Origin: JAJDTT01 sp965116695
GTDB lineage: Bacteria; Acidobacteriota; UBA6911; RPQK01; JAJDTT01
Direction: 5' to 3'
Assembly: GCA_965116695.1 (NCBI GenBank)
Contig: OZ220706.1
Location: 806,001-870,000 of the forward strand
DNA length: 64,000 nt
The position numbers and the translations under genes are program-made. The notes below the pieces were generated by a model. It was not told the DNA's origin, did no database searches, and worked only from the letters and a program-made list of their open reading frames with translations. Below are positions 17,259-25,938 of the stretch, one piece after another (position 1 is the stretch's first letter; the number at the start of each line of letters is the position of its first letter).

Positions 17259-19058
17259 TCAACTCTTGACGAACCGGGAACCCGATCCCTGACCGACCGT
17301 CTCCCACGACGGCATCTCATGTTGCACGTACTGTTCGACTTCCTGAATCGTGGAGAACCGCAACAATTCCCGGATCCTCTCCCGGGCTTCCTCGTAGACC
17401 ATCTCTCGAATTCTCTTTTTCACCGCCGGAATGGCGAACGGGTTCATGGAAAGCCGCTGGAAACCCATACCGATGAGCAGATACGCGTAGAGCGGCTGCG
17501 CGGCCACTTCTCCGCAGACGTAGGCGGGAATGCGATTCTCGGACGCGACTCTGGCCACCCGTTCCAGGCTCTGCAGGATGGCCGGGTGGAGAGGGTTGAA
17601 GAGGGAGGACAGGAGGTCGCTGGACCGGTCGACCGCCAGCGTGAACTGGATCAGATCATTGCTGCCCACCGACACGAAATCGGCATGCCGGCAGATACCG
17701 TCCAGCACCAGTACGGCTGAAGGGACCTCGATCATGGCGCCCACCTGGATCGGTGATTCCGGTTCGAATCCGGTTTCTTCGGACACCTCCCGCTCCACCT
17801 GCCGAATCAACCCGCGGGCGGTGACCAGTTCATCCGCGCTTGAGATCATGGGGAGCAGAATTCGCAGGTTCCCCTCTCTGCGGGCACTGACGATGGCTCT
17901 CGCCTGATCCCGAAACAGTTGGGGACGGTCCAGGCTCAATCGAATCCCCCGGAGGCCCAGCACGGGTCCCTCGCCGGCCAGCCGGGTGAAGTACGGGTGA
18001 TCTTCCGTACCCATGTCCAGCGTTCGGATGACGGCAGGGCGCCGCCCCGTCAGCCGGGCCAACCGCCGATAGATACCCAACTGCTCCTCGTACCGGACGG
18101 GACCACTCATTTCGCCCATGTAAACGAATTCGGAACGAAACAGTCCGATTCCTTCCGCACCCAAGCCGAATGCCACCGTGGCTTCGTCCTCCATGTCGGT
18201 GTTTGCAAGCACGGAGACGACCCTCCCGTCAGCCGTGGACGACGGTCTGAAGTCCCCTTCCAACTCGGAACTGCGGCGTTGCTCCTCCCGCAGCAACACC
18301 TGGAAATCCCGGCGCTCGCCCGCCGACGGTTGCACCAGCACCACACCCTCGGAACCGTCGACGATCAATTCGTCGCCGGTGCGAACGTTCCCTTCCACTT
18401 CCCGGACGCCGGAAACGGCCGGAATGCGGTGCACGCGGGCGATGATGGTGATATGCGAGGTCTGTCCCCCACGCGTCGAAACCAGTCCCTTGACCTGGGC
18501 CAGCGGGAAACTGGCCAGATCCGAGAGTCCGATTTCCGGTCCCACCAGGATCAGGTCTTCGGAGGATTGTTCCTTCTGGCGGGGTGGTCCGGACTCGCCC
18601 AGGTTGGCAACGATTCGCCTCGCCACCTCTTCCAGGTCCGATCCCCGGTCCCGGAAAAAGGGATCGGTCAGAGTGCGGTACAAGGCCAGCCACTCCTCAG
18701 TGGCCTCCCAGACGGCCCGCTCGGGACCGTACAGGTGATCCCTGATCTTGGATCGGATCTGGTCCAGGAAGTCCTGATCTTCAAGGATCAGGCGATGGGC
18801 ATCGATGATGTAGGAGTGTTCCTTGCCCAGTTGCTGCTCGAATCGTTCCTTGATCCGGACCAGTTGCTCCCGGGACTTGGCCAGCGCTTCCTGCAGCCTC
18901 TCGAGCTCCCGGGGCGCTTCAGCCGGAGAAAGGTACAGCCGATGGAATTCCGGCGCGTGTTGCTCGATCCGATAGGCTCTTCCGGCTCCGATTCCCGGAG
19001 AAAGGGGTGTGCCCACCAATCTCCGGCTGGATTCGTCGCGTTGCACCTGCTCCACCAT
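17259..19058 (-). CDS. ptsI: PTS phosphoenolpyruvate-protein phosphotransferase (enzyme I)
   Basis: 599 residues, a standard enzyme I. The N-terminal HPr-binding helical region (about 35-145) is followed by the swivelling phosphohistidine domain, where GLVSTRGGQTSHITIIAR holds the active histidine. A C-terminal PEP-binding TIM barrel includes GLFRSEFVYMG, DMGTEDHPY and SVGSNDLIQFTLAVDR. It takes phosphate from PEP and passes it to HPr. No GAF domain is present, so it is not the PtsP type. It lies downstream of HPr, EIIA and hprK, forming a complete regulatory phosphorelay without a sugar permease. Confidence 0.95.
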   Translation of the reverse strand: MVEQVQRDESSRRLVGTPLSPGIGAGRAYRIEQHAPEFHRLYLSPAEAPRELERLQEALAKSREQLVRIKERFEQQLGKEHSYIIDAHRLILEDQDFLDQIRSKIRDHLYGPERAVWEATEEWLALYRTLTDPFFRDRGSDLEEVARRIVANLGESGPPRQKEQSSEDLILVGPEIGLSDLASFPLAQVKGLVSTRGGQTSHITIIARVHRIPAVSGVREVEGNVRTGDELIVDGSEGVVLVQPSAGERRDFQVLLREEQRRSSELEGDFRPSSTADGRVVSVLANTDMEDEATVAFGLGAEGIGLFRSEFVYMGEMSGPVRYEEQLGIYRRLARLTGRRPAVIRTLDMGTEDHPYFTRLAGEGPVLGLRGIRLSLDRPQLFRDQARAIVSARREGNLRILLPMISSADELVTARGLIRQVEREVSEETGFEPESPIQVGAMIEVPSAVLVLDGICRHADFVSVGSNDLIQFTLAVDRSSDLLSSLFNPLHPAILQSLERVARVASENRIPAYVCGEVAAQPLYAYLLIGMGFQRLSMNPFAIPAVKKRIREMVYEEARERIRELLRFSTIQEVEQYVQHEMPSWETVGQGSGSRFVKS

Positions 19059-19141
19059 TTCCCTCGAAAATATAGCAAAGACCCGGGTCTGCCCATCGGG
19101 AGCGAATCGTCCCGCTCACGCCGGGCGTCAAGCCCGCCGAT

Positions 19142-19417
19142 TCACTTCTCCTCTCCAAACCGGTTCCTGACCAGAGTCTCAATGGCCTCGGCCGCCTCGA
19201 TCTCGTCGGACCCGCGAACCGTAATTTCGAGCTCGGTTCCCCAGGACGCGGCCAACAGGAGAATCCCCAGAATGCTCTTGCCGTCGATCTCCTGGGACCC
19301 GCCGGCTCGGGAAAGCTTGACGTCGCTGTCGAAACGGGATGCCGTCCTGACCAGCTTGGCTGCCGCGCGGGCGTGCAACCCCAGACGATTCCGGATCGGC
19401 AAGACGCGCCGGATCAT
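19142..19417 (-). CDS. HPr, phosphocarrier protein
   Basis: 91 residues. GLHARAAAKLVRTA contains the active histidine (His15 equivalent), and IDGKSILGILLLAA contains the regulatory serine (Ser46 equivalent), the target of HPr kinase. Both sites are intact, so it could receive phosphate from enzyme I and from HprK. Its start overlaps the EIIA stop by four bases. With no EIIB or EIIC nearby, it likely serves regulation rather than sugar import. Confidence 0.93.
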   Translation of the reverse strand: MIRRVLPIRNRLGLHARAAAKLVRTASRFDSDVKLSRAGGSQEIDGKSILGILLLAASWGTELEITVRGSDEIEAAEAIETLVRNRFGEEK

Positions 19418-19830
19418 TCCCCCAGCAACCCGCTGGCCAGGGCGATGTGTTTCTGCCCCTGTTCCAGGACCCGTTGCGCGAGCTCGCTCACGTCCTCGTT
19501 GCCCGTCTGGTTGGCCAGCTTGATGATCATGGGAAGGTTCACTCCGGTGACGATTTCCACCTCTCCCTTTTTCAACAGCGCGAGAGTCAGGTTGGATGGG
19601 GTCCCTCCGAACATGTCCGTCAGGATGATGACGCCGCCGCCGCGGTCGAGGGTGCTGATGGCTTCTTCGATCCCCTGCCGCGACCGCTCGACATCGTCAT
19701 GCCATCCGATGGAGACCGGCAGCACGTGGGGAATCTTGCCGACGATCATCTCCGCGGCGGCGACCAGCTCATGGCCCAGTCTCCCGTGGGTGACGACAAG
19801 CCCGCCGATTTGGATCCGTTGTCGATTCAT
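19414..19830 (-). CDS. PTS mannose-type EIIA domain protein
   Basis: 138 residues, a stand-alone EIIA of the mannose family. GGLVVTHGRLGHELVAAAE contains the phosphorylatable histidine, and ILTDMFGGTPSNLTLALL is the family hallmark. It accepts phosphate from HPr. EIIA, HPr and HprK overlap by four bases each, so translation is coupled. No matching EIIB, EIIC or EIID genes lie in the window, suggesting an orphan signalling EIIA as described in many diderms carrying hprK near rpoN. Confidence 0.92.
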   Translation of the reverse strand: MNRQRIQIGGLVVTHGRLGHELVAAAEMIVGKIPHVLPVSIGWHDDVERSRQGIEEAISTLDRGGGVIILTDMFGGTPSNLTLALLKKGEVEIVTGVNLPMIIKLANQTGNEDVSELAQRVLEQGQKHIALASGLLGE

Positions 19831-20819
19831 TCATTGTCTCCATCCCCCGCTCGGGGTTGTTCTCCTTGCCCCCACGGTACTCGAATCCGCCGTTCCAGCA
19901 GGCGAATCGACTCCAGCGCGGGATTATAGCCCTGCATCTTCAGTTTCTGGATTCTGACGGCCACCTCCACCAGGGTCGCCAGGGTTCGTCCCGGCGCCAC
20001 CGGAATGGTGATCAGCGGAAGATCGACTCCCAGGACGCGATAATTCTCCTCTTCCAGTCCCAATCGGTCCCGGGTATCCCGCTCCGGCCATTTTTCCAGC
20101 TTGATCACCAGATCGACGGGCCGGGCGGGACTCAGCACGGAGATCCCGAACAGATCCCTGACGTTGATGATGCCCAACCCCCGCAGCTCCATGTGAAAGG
20201 GCGCATCGGGAAGGCCCGAACCCACCAGGCTCTCGCCCGAAACCCTCTTCAATACCACCAGATCGTCGCTCACCAGGCGGTGGCCCCTCACGATCAGGTC
20301 CAGTGCGCACTCGCTCTTGCCGATGCCCGACTCCCCCACCAGCAGGACCCCAAGTCCCAGGAGCTCCACCAGGACTCCATGGATGGTCCGGGTGAGAGCC
20401 AGATGTTCCTGCAGATTGGACGTGACCTCGACGATGGCCTGGGAACTGAGCGCCGTCGTCGTGAGGACCGGAGTTGCAGCCCTCTCCGCCTCGGCCAGAA
20501 AATCGGGCGGCGGCGCCAAACCGGTCGTTACCAGAATGCAACAGAGTCCAACGTCGAAGGCATCGGAGAAAACCTTGCGGCGACGCTCCGGCGACAACTC
20601 CTCCATGTAGTAGTTCTCGGTGCGGCCGACGAACTGCACCCGGCCCCGGTGCAGATAGCGCGTGTACCCGGAAAGGGCCAGGCCCAACTTCTGAATTCTG
20701 GGAGAGGTGATGGAGTTGTCCAGACCCGCCCGGCCGGAGGCCAGCGCCAGGTTCAGGGCCGGGTCCATGGACTCGTAGAACTGCCGGACGGTCACCGAGG
20801 GGATGGAATGATGCTGCAT
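19827..20819 (-). CDS. hprK: HPr kinase/phosphorylase
   Basis: 330 residues. The N-terminal domain (about 1-135) is followed by the catalytic domain with P-loop GESGIGKSECALDLIVRGH, then LVSDDLV and the HprK signature ELRGLGIINVRDLFG. It phosphorylates HPr on serine using ATP and can reverse this. It is downstream of rpoN and overlaps EIIA. The usual neighbours hpf and rapZ of rpoN loci are absent. In diderms its role is poorly known and often linked to envelope or carbon signalling rather than catabolite repression. Confidence 0.93.
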   Translation of the reverse strand: MQHHSIPSVTVRQFYESMDPALNLALASGRAGLDNSITSPRIQKLGLALSGYTRYLHRGRVQFVGRTENYYMEELSPERRRKVFSDAFDVGLCCILVTTGLAPPPDFLAEAERAATPVLTTTALSSQAIVEVTSNLQEHLALTRTIHGVLVELLGLGVLLVGESGIGKSECALDLIVRGHRLVSDDLVVLKRVSGESLVGSGLPDAPFHMELRGLGIINVRDLFGISVLSPARPVDLVIKLEKWPERDTRDRLGLEEENYRVLGVDLPLITIPVAPGRTLATLVEVAVRIQKLKMQGYNPALESIRLLERRIRVPWGQGEQPRAGDGDNE

Positions 20820-20865
20820 GGTTCACGCCTCGCCTGCGGCCCTCAGGGTAGGAAATGAACGAGGG

Positions 20866-22311
20866 CTACAACAAGTTCGCCTTCTTTCTGGCAAGCGACC
20901 CGGGAATTCTCATCTGATCCCGATATTTGGCGACGGTGCGGCGGGTGATCCTGATCCCGTCCCGGTTCAACCGGTTGGTGAGTTTCTGGTCGGAGAAGGG
21001 TTTTTTGGGATCCTCGCCCCCGATCAGGGTCTTGAGCCTGTCCTTCACCTGCATGGTGGAGACGTTCTCTCCATTGGCGTGCTCCACGCCCACCGAGAAG
21101 AATCGCCGCAACTCCATCACGCCCTGCGGGGTGTGAGCGTACTTGTTGGCGACGACGCGGCTGATGGTGGACGGATGGACGCCCAGTTCATCGGCTACAT
21201 CCTTGATCAACAATGGCTTCAGCTTCCGGATGCCCGATTCCATGAAGTTTTGCTGGTGCCGGACGATGACGCGACAGACTCGAAAGATGGTCGCCTGCCG
21301 TTGATCCACCCCTCGCAGCAATTCGATGGCCGAACGAAATCGCTCCCGGATGAAGCTCTTCGTGTCCTTGGAGACGCCATTCTTGCGAAGCAGCTTCCGG
21401 TAGGCACGGTTGATTCTCAGCTTGGGGAGACCATCGTCATTGAGGCTGACCTGGTATTCGCCTTCGACCTTTCGAATGTGCACGTCCGGCCGGACGTAGA
21501 CTGGTTGGGAGGAGGAAAATTTCTGTCCCGGGCGCGGCGAAAAGCCGCGAATCAGTTCGAGAGCGCGGGACAGATCCTTGGCATCGCAGTCCAGGCGATT
21601 CAGAATGCTGGAATATTTCCTGCCTTCGAACAATGGCAGGCAGTCCCGGATCAGCGCGCCGACCAGAGAGTCCTCCAGCCCTGCGGCTTTCGCCTGCAGC
21701 AAAAGGCACTCGCGCAGGTCCCGGCAGCCGACGCCCACCGGATCGAGGGTCTGAACCGCCGCCAGCGCGGCGTCGACACGGCCCGAAGGAACCTGCAACT
21801 GCCGGCAGATCTCCTCCGGGGTGAGGGTCAGGTAGCCGTCCTCATCCAGATTCCCCACGATGAAATAGGCGATCTCCCGCAGGTCCGAATCGAGGCCGCT
21901 CAGATTCAACTGCCAATTCAGGTAATCCCACAAGGAATCGGCGGATGGGAGGAACTGCTCGAACGAAACCTTCTGTTCCACCGGTTCGAATTCCTGGCGC
22001 TCGTAACTCGATCCCAGGTAGTCTCCGAAGAAATATTCGAAGTCCAGGTCCTCCAGACGACCTTCTTCCTCCAGCGGATCCGCGTCCTCCTCCGATTCCC
22101 GGGCCGTTTCCGAAACCTCCGGGCCGGCTTCGAAATGATCTGAAACGTCGTCCAGCAAGGGGTTCTCCTCCAACTCCTGTTGGAGAATCTCCGAGAGTTC
22201 CAACTGGTTTACGGAGAGGAGCTCGATCTTCTGGAGGAGTGAGGGAGTGATGGCCAGCCGTTGCGACAGGCCAATTACCAGGGAGGGTTTCAATTGAGCG
22301 CGTCGACTCAT
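20866..22311 (-). CDS. rpoN: RNA polymerase sigma-54 factor
   Basis: 481 residues. Region I (about 1-55) begins with the glutamine/leucine-rich helix LAITPSLLQKIELLSVNQLELSEILQQELEENPLL in outline. An acidic region II follows, then the core-binding domain, a helix-turn-helix and the RpoN box TRRTVAKYRDQMRIPGS near the C-terminus. It directs transcription from -24/-12 promoters with AAA+ activators; no bEBP gene lies in the window. It follows lptB by about 200 bases and precedes hprK by 46. A perfect 14-base palindrome abuts the ATG. Confidence 0.95.
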   Translation of the reverse strand: MSRRAQLKPSLVIGLSQRLAITPSLLQKIELLSVNQLELSEILQQELEENPLLDDVSDHFEAGPEVSETARESEEDADPLEEEGRLEDLDFEYFFGDYLGSSYERQEFEPVEQKVSFEQFLPSADSLWDYLNWQLNLSGLDSDLREIAYFIVGNLDEDGYLTLTPEEICRQLQVPSGRVDAALAAVQTLDPVGVGCRDLRECLLLQAKAAGLEDSLVGALIRDCLPLFEGRKYSSILNRLDCDAKDLSRALELIRGFSPRPGQKFSSSQPVYVRPDVHIRKVEGEYQVSLNDDGLPKLRINRAYRKLLRKNGVSKDTKSFIRERFRSAIELLRGVDQRQATIFRVCRVIVRHQQNFMESGIRKLKPLLIKDVADELGVHPSTISRVVANKYAHTPQGVMELRRFFSVGVEHANGENVSTMQVKDRLKTLIGGEDPKKPFSDQKLTNRLNRDGIRITRRTVAKYRDQMRIPGSLARKKANLL

Positions 22312-22312
22312 G

Positions 22313-22326
22313 GCACTCCGGAGTGC
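22313..22326. promoter_or_regulatory. Perfect 14-base palindrome over the rpoN ribosome binding site
   Basis: GCACTCCGGAGTGC reads the same on both strands and ends one base before the rpoN ATG. The only ribosome-binding-like sequence, GGAG, lies inside it. It could be a protein operator or an RNA stem that hides the site. Function is not shown. Confidence 0.4.
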
Positions 22327-22516
22327 TCCGGTTCAGGGTCCCTTGGCGGCCCGAAGCAAAAAGTCGGCACGTCATTTGGCCCGGCCAGCATCCTGGCGGA
22401 CTTCGCTGGCCCTCGTTTCCCTCCGAACGAGCCTGCTTCCTGGCGCCGTCTTGTCCGGAAGAATCCCTGCTGCGCGGCGGGAAGCTTCAGGCCAGTCCAA
22501 CCGGCGCCTACCGGGC

Positions 22517-23263
22517 TCAGTATAGCTGGAAGTGATCTCCCAGGTAAACTTTACGGACGTCCGGATCGGCGGAGAGGAGGTCCGGGGTACCGGATCGAAA
22601 GATCCTTCCCTCGGTGATGATGTAGGCGCGATCCGTAATCCGAAGAGTTTCGCGAACGTTGTGATCGGTGATCAGCACACCGATGTTCCGCGCCTGGAGC
22701 CGGGTGACCATGCGTTGGATATCCAGGACGGCGATGGGATCGATTCCGGCAAACGGCTCGTCCAGCAAGATGAAATCGGGCCGGATCACCAGCGCGCGGG
22801 CGATCTCCAGACGCCGCCTCTCGCCGCCGGACAGGGTGTAGGCGGGACGGTCCCTCAGGGCAGCGATCCCGAATTCCTCCAGCAGCTCGCTGACCAACTG
22901 GTCCGATTCCCCGTGGGGGAGATCCAGGGTTTCGGCGATGGCGTACAGATTGTCCTCCACCGAGAGCCGGCGAAAGACGGAAGGTTCCTGGGAGAGATAG
23001 CTGATCCCCCTTCGCGCCCGAACGTACATGGGCAGCGGAGTAATATCCTCGCCGTCCAGGAAAACCTCGCCCCGGTCCGGATCCAGCAAGCCCACGATCA
23101 TGTAGAAGGTGGTGGTCTTTCCGGCGCCGTTGGGACCCAGCAGGCCCACGACCTCGCCCGAGGAGATGGTGAGGCTCACCTCACCGACCACCTGTCTGCT
23201 CCGATACGATTTGCAGAGGCTCCGCGCCTCGAGAACCTTCTCCAGAATGCCTCCCCCGGTCAT
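22517..23263 (-). CDS. lptB: LPS export ABC transporter ATP-binding protein LptB
   Basis: About 248 residues from the ATG at 23263; an upstream in-frame start at 23302 is less likely. Walker A GPNGAGKTTTFYMIVGL, signature LSGGERRRLEIARAL, Walker B FILLDEPFAGIDP and ITDHNVRETL match LptB closely. It energises LPS extraction from the inner membrane with LptF and LptG, which are not in the window. It lies between the LptC/LptA-like gene and rpoN, the same lptC-lptA-lptB-rpoN order known from Proteobacteria. Confidence 0.95.
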   Translation of the reverse strand: MTGGGILEKVLEARSLCKSYRSRQVVGEVSLTISSGEVVGLLGPNGAGKTTTFYMIVGLLDPDRGEVFLDGEDITPLPMYVRARRGISYLSQEPSVFRRLSVEDNLYAIAETLDLPHGESDQLVSELLEEFGIAALRDRPAYTLSGGERRRLEIARALVIRPDFILLDEPFAGIDPIAVLDIQRMVTRLQARNIGVLITDHNVRETLRITDRAYIITEGRIFRSGTPDLLSADPDVRKVYLGDHFQLY

Positions 23264-23432
23264 TCGAAACGGGAAAACATGGCGGTATCGGGCCGTGTGC
23301 AACGGGGCCCGGGATCCCCCATTTGGCGCAAAGGACTGCGGACGATGGAAGCAGGCACCGGATCCGGACGACCGCCGGTTCCGCGGCCCCGGCGACCAGG
23401 AGCGCGAGTCACGGCTTCGGTCGCGGGGCCGG

Positions 23433-25766
23433 CTAATCGATCACGATCTTGTCGGTTTCCACGAACAACGTCACCTTCCGCCCGGACGCGCTACCGCGAA
23501 GCGGCTCCACCACCTCGGCCCGCTCTCCGGTCAGTTCCACGCGTCCCTCCCGGGGATGATACACGGCTCGGTCGCCCCGGGCCCGTCGATCCCCCTGCCG
23601 GATCTCGACCTCTCCTCCGGCGGCAATCCGCTGAATGGTGCTCGAAGGGGAATCCTCCAGCAGGAGGTCCAAATGGGAGGACTTCACCTGGAAGTCACCG
23701 GAGCGCATCCGGACGCCGCCTCGGTAGGCCGCCCTTCCGGAACTCCGCTGGTAGACAAGCTGGGGCGCCCGGATCCGGCAATTGCGCCCCGACACCTCCC
23801 CAGGCTCCCAAAAGGTGCTGTCCACATCCTGAACCTCCAGCCGTTCCCCGGCCGAGTCCAGGCGAATCATCGTTCCCGCGATCAGGTGGGATTCCCGGAG
23901 GATCCGTGGATTACCGGAATAGGAAAGGGATTTGACACCGGAATCCACCGCCATGCGATCCGCCTGGATCAGGACCGGTTCTTTTCCGGGACGACTGAAG
24001 AGGGTCTGGACTCTCCCGGCCGCAGACAGTTCTTCCCGGTCCGGGTCCAACCGAAAACCGTCCGCCCGGGTCCGCGACTCCACCGCACCCGAGCCTTCCA
24101 TGGTCGCTTCGGAGTAGTACAAGTGGGCGCCGTCCGGGTCCGAAAAGGAATACAGGTTCGGTCCGGCGTCGTACTCCGCGTTGCTCGCCGTCAGGCTGAC
24201 GCGTCCGGAAGGGCTCTCTTCCCGATAGACCACCCGGCCCTCGCCCCGGGCTTCCTGGAGTCGCCCGGCGGAGAATCCAAGATCGAGCCGCCCGCTTTCC
24301 CCGTCCCGCTTCCTGGATTCCGAGTTCATGGCCCAACGGACGCCGCCCACCGCCGCAACACTCAGCACTCCCCCTTCGTTGAAGACGGCTTCCATGCTTT
24401 CCGACTCCACAGTCCGTTCCCCTTCGGGAACCTGCTGGCGCAGTACCGGGTCTTGCGTGGCCACGAGCCTCTTCAGTATTCCACTCCGGTAGAATGCATC
24501 CATTCGTCCGGCCCGAAGCTGGGCCGAAGCCCCCTCTCCGGTTCGGGACCAGGCCGCGGTGTTCCCTGAAACAGTCGCACGATCCAAGATTCCGTCGGCG
24601 CCGAGATCCAGAACCAGCAGGTCCCCCTGAATGGACTCGCGAGAATCTCCGCGGTCTCGAAGCCGCCCCACCAGTTCCGTATTTCCCCGCATTTCCAACC
24701 ACTTGAGCCGCTGATTCTCAAGACTCAGATGAGCTGTCAACTCGTCGGCGCGCCCTTCTTCCAGACCCAGAGTCCGGGAACGGACGACGACCCGCCGGTG
24801 CGCCAGAAACCGAGTCTCGTCCCCACCCGGAGACCCGGCCAACCCATCGATGCGATCCGCTTCCAGGTAGGTCTCGGGGTCCTCGTACACAGCGCGCTGT
24901 TCAGGAGAATCAGGAGTGGCTTTGCCCGAGTAGACGTAGAAACCTTCGATCCTCCCCCCGTCGGTTGCCGCGAACAGATGGATGGACTCGCCGGTGAAGG
25001 CCCGGTCAGAATCCAGGACCAGCCGAACGCCGCGCGAGGTGAACATCCGCTCCACGGCCCGGTCTTCGGTCAGAAAGACACGGACATACCCGGCGGCGAG
25101 GTCTCCCTGTGGACCCTGGATGCGGCCCCCGTCCAAAAGATCGACCCTGCTGTCCTCCAGATCGTACAAAGCCCGCGAGGCCGTGACCTGGAGGCGATCG
25201 GCTCCTTGTGTGATGTTCAGCTCGAACTCGCCGTCGACCCGAAGCTGCCTCCGCCGGATCTCGTAGTTGAGAGACCGGCCGTGACCGGAGAGCTTCTCCA
25301 TTTCGAAGCGAAAACCCTCTTCGATGGCCACGATATCCCGGGCCATGTCGGCCTTGAGACGATCCGCGTCAATGGTCGTTCCATCCGAGAGCTCGATGCG
25401 AACCTTGCCCGTGAATTCGATCCGGTCATCGACCACGTGGTAGATCGCTTCGTTTCCCGAGATCTCCTCCGTAGTGCTCCCGTCCGGACCAAAGTGGGTC
25501 AGTTTCACGCCGAAGAGACGAAAGATTTTCTTGACCGTTTCGATCTTGGTCCCGGCCTCCACCCTGTAGACGGTTCGCCCTTCTTCGTGGTGGGTATGCT
25601 CGAACTCGGTGCTCTGCTGGCGAAACTCGGGGGAGAGGAGGCGTTCCCGCGCCAAGGGCGGCCGGGCGTCCCGCCGGGTCAGGAAGCTCCAGACCACGGC
25701 TCCCATGGCCGTCACCAGGACCACGAGCAGAAACAGCCGGATGAGCTTGAGGGAACGGGGACGCAT
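23433..25766 (-). CDS. Giant LptC/LptA-like LPS transport bridge protein
   Basis: 777 residues. An N-terminal membrane anchor (SLKLIRLFLLVVLVTAMGAVVWSFL, about 5-30) and a start resembling LptC precede a long series of OstA/LptA-like beta-jellyroll turns. Recurrent phrases such as DGTTIDADRLKADMARDIV, LEADRIDGLAG, RVSLTASNAEYDAG and RARGDRAVYHPREGRVELTG recur to the C-terminus. In E. coli LptC is 191 and LptA 185 residues; this single chain is about twice their sum. It lies directly upstream of lptB, where separate lptC and lptA normally are. I infer an LptC-LptA fusion with extra jellyroll repeats, which would carry LPS across the periplasm. Confidence 0.8.
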   Translation of the reverse strand: MRPRSLKLIRLFLLVVLVTAMGAVVWSFLTRRDARPPLARERLLSPEFRQQSTEFEHTHHEEGRTVYRVEAGTKIETVKKIFRLFGVKLTHFGPDGSTTEEISGNEAIYHVVDDRIEFTGKVRIELSDGTTIDADRLKADMARDIVAIEEGFRFEMEKLSGHGRSLNYEIRRRQLRVDGEFELNITQGADRLQVTASRALYDLEDSRVDLLDGGRIQGPQGDLAAGYVRVFLTEDRAVERMFTSRGVRLVLDSDRAFTGESIHLFAATDGGRIEGFYVYSGKATPDSPEQRAVYEDPETYLEADRIDGLAGSPGGDETRFLAHRRVVVRSRTLGLEEGRADELTAHLSLENQRLKWLEMRGNTELVGRLRDRGDSRESIQGDLLVLDLGADGILDRATVSGNTAAWSRTGEGASAQLRAGRMDAFYRSGILKRLVATQDPVLRQQVPEGERTVESESMEAVFNEGGVLSVAAVGGVRWAMNSESRKRDGESGRLDLGFSAGRLQEARGEGRVVYREESPSGRVSLTASNAEYDAGPNLYSFSDPDGAHLYYSEATMEGSGAVESRTRADGFRLDPDREELSAAGRVQTLFSRPGKEPVLIQADRMAVDSGVKSLSYSGNPRILRESHLIAGTMIRLDSAGERLEVQDVDSTFWEPGEVSGRNCRIRAPQLVYQRSSGRAAYRGGVRMRSGDFQVKSSHLDLLLEDSPSSTIQRIAAGGEVEIRQGDRRARGDRAVYHPREGRVELTGERAEVVEPLRGSASGRKVTLFVETDKIVID

Positions 25767-25938
25767 AGGGAGTCCGGTTTGCAGCAGTCCTTTCGGCCCG
25801 TCGAAAAGCGCCGGAGGGCTGCCCGGCTCCGGCCGCGATTCGAGGCCGTCCCCGAGGGGTCATCGAATCGCGCCGCTCAACGAGACGAAAGGCCGCACGG
25901 CCCGTCACTCCATTGGACGGAAAGCCGAAAAGGATCGT

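Noticed and set aside
22311..22327. A sigma-54-like TGGCAC-N5 sequence on the plus strand at the rpoN start
   Set aside because: The -12 half does not match the consensus well and it would point away from any downstream plus-strand gene. The palindrome explains the pattern better.
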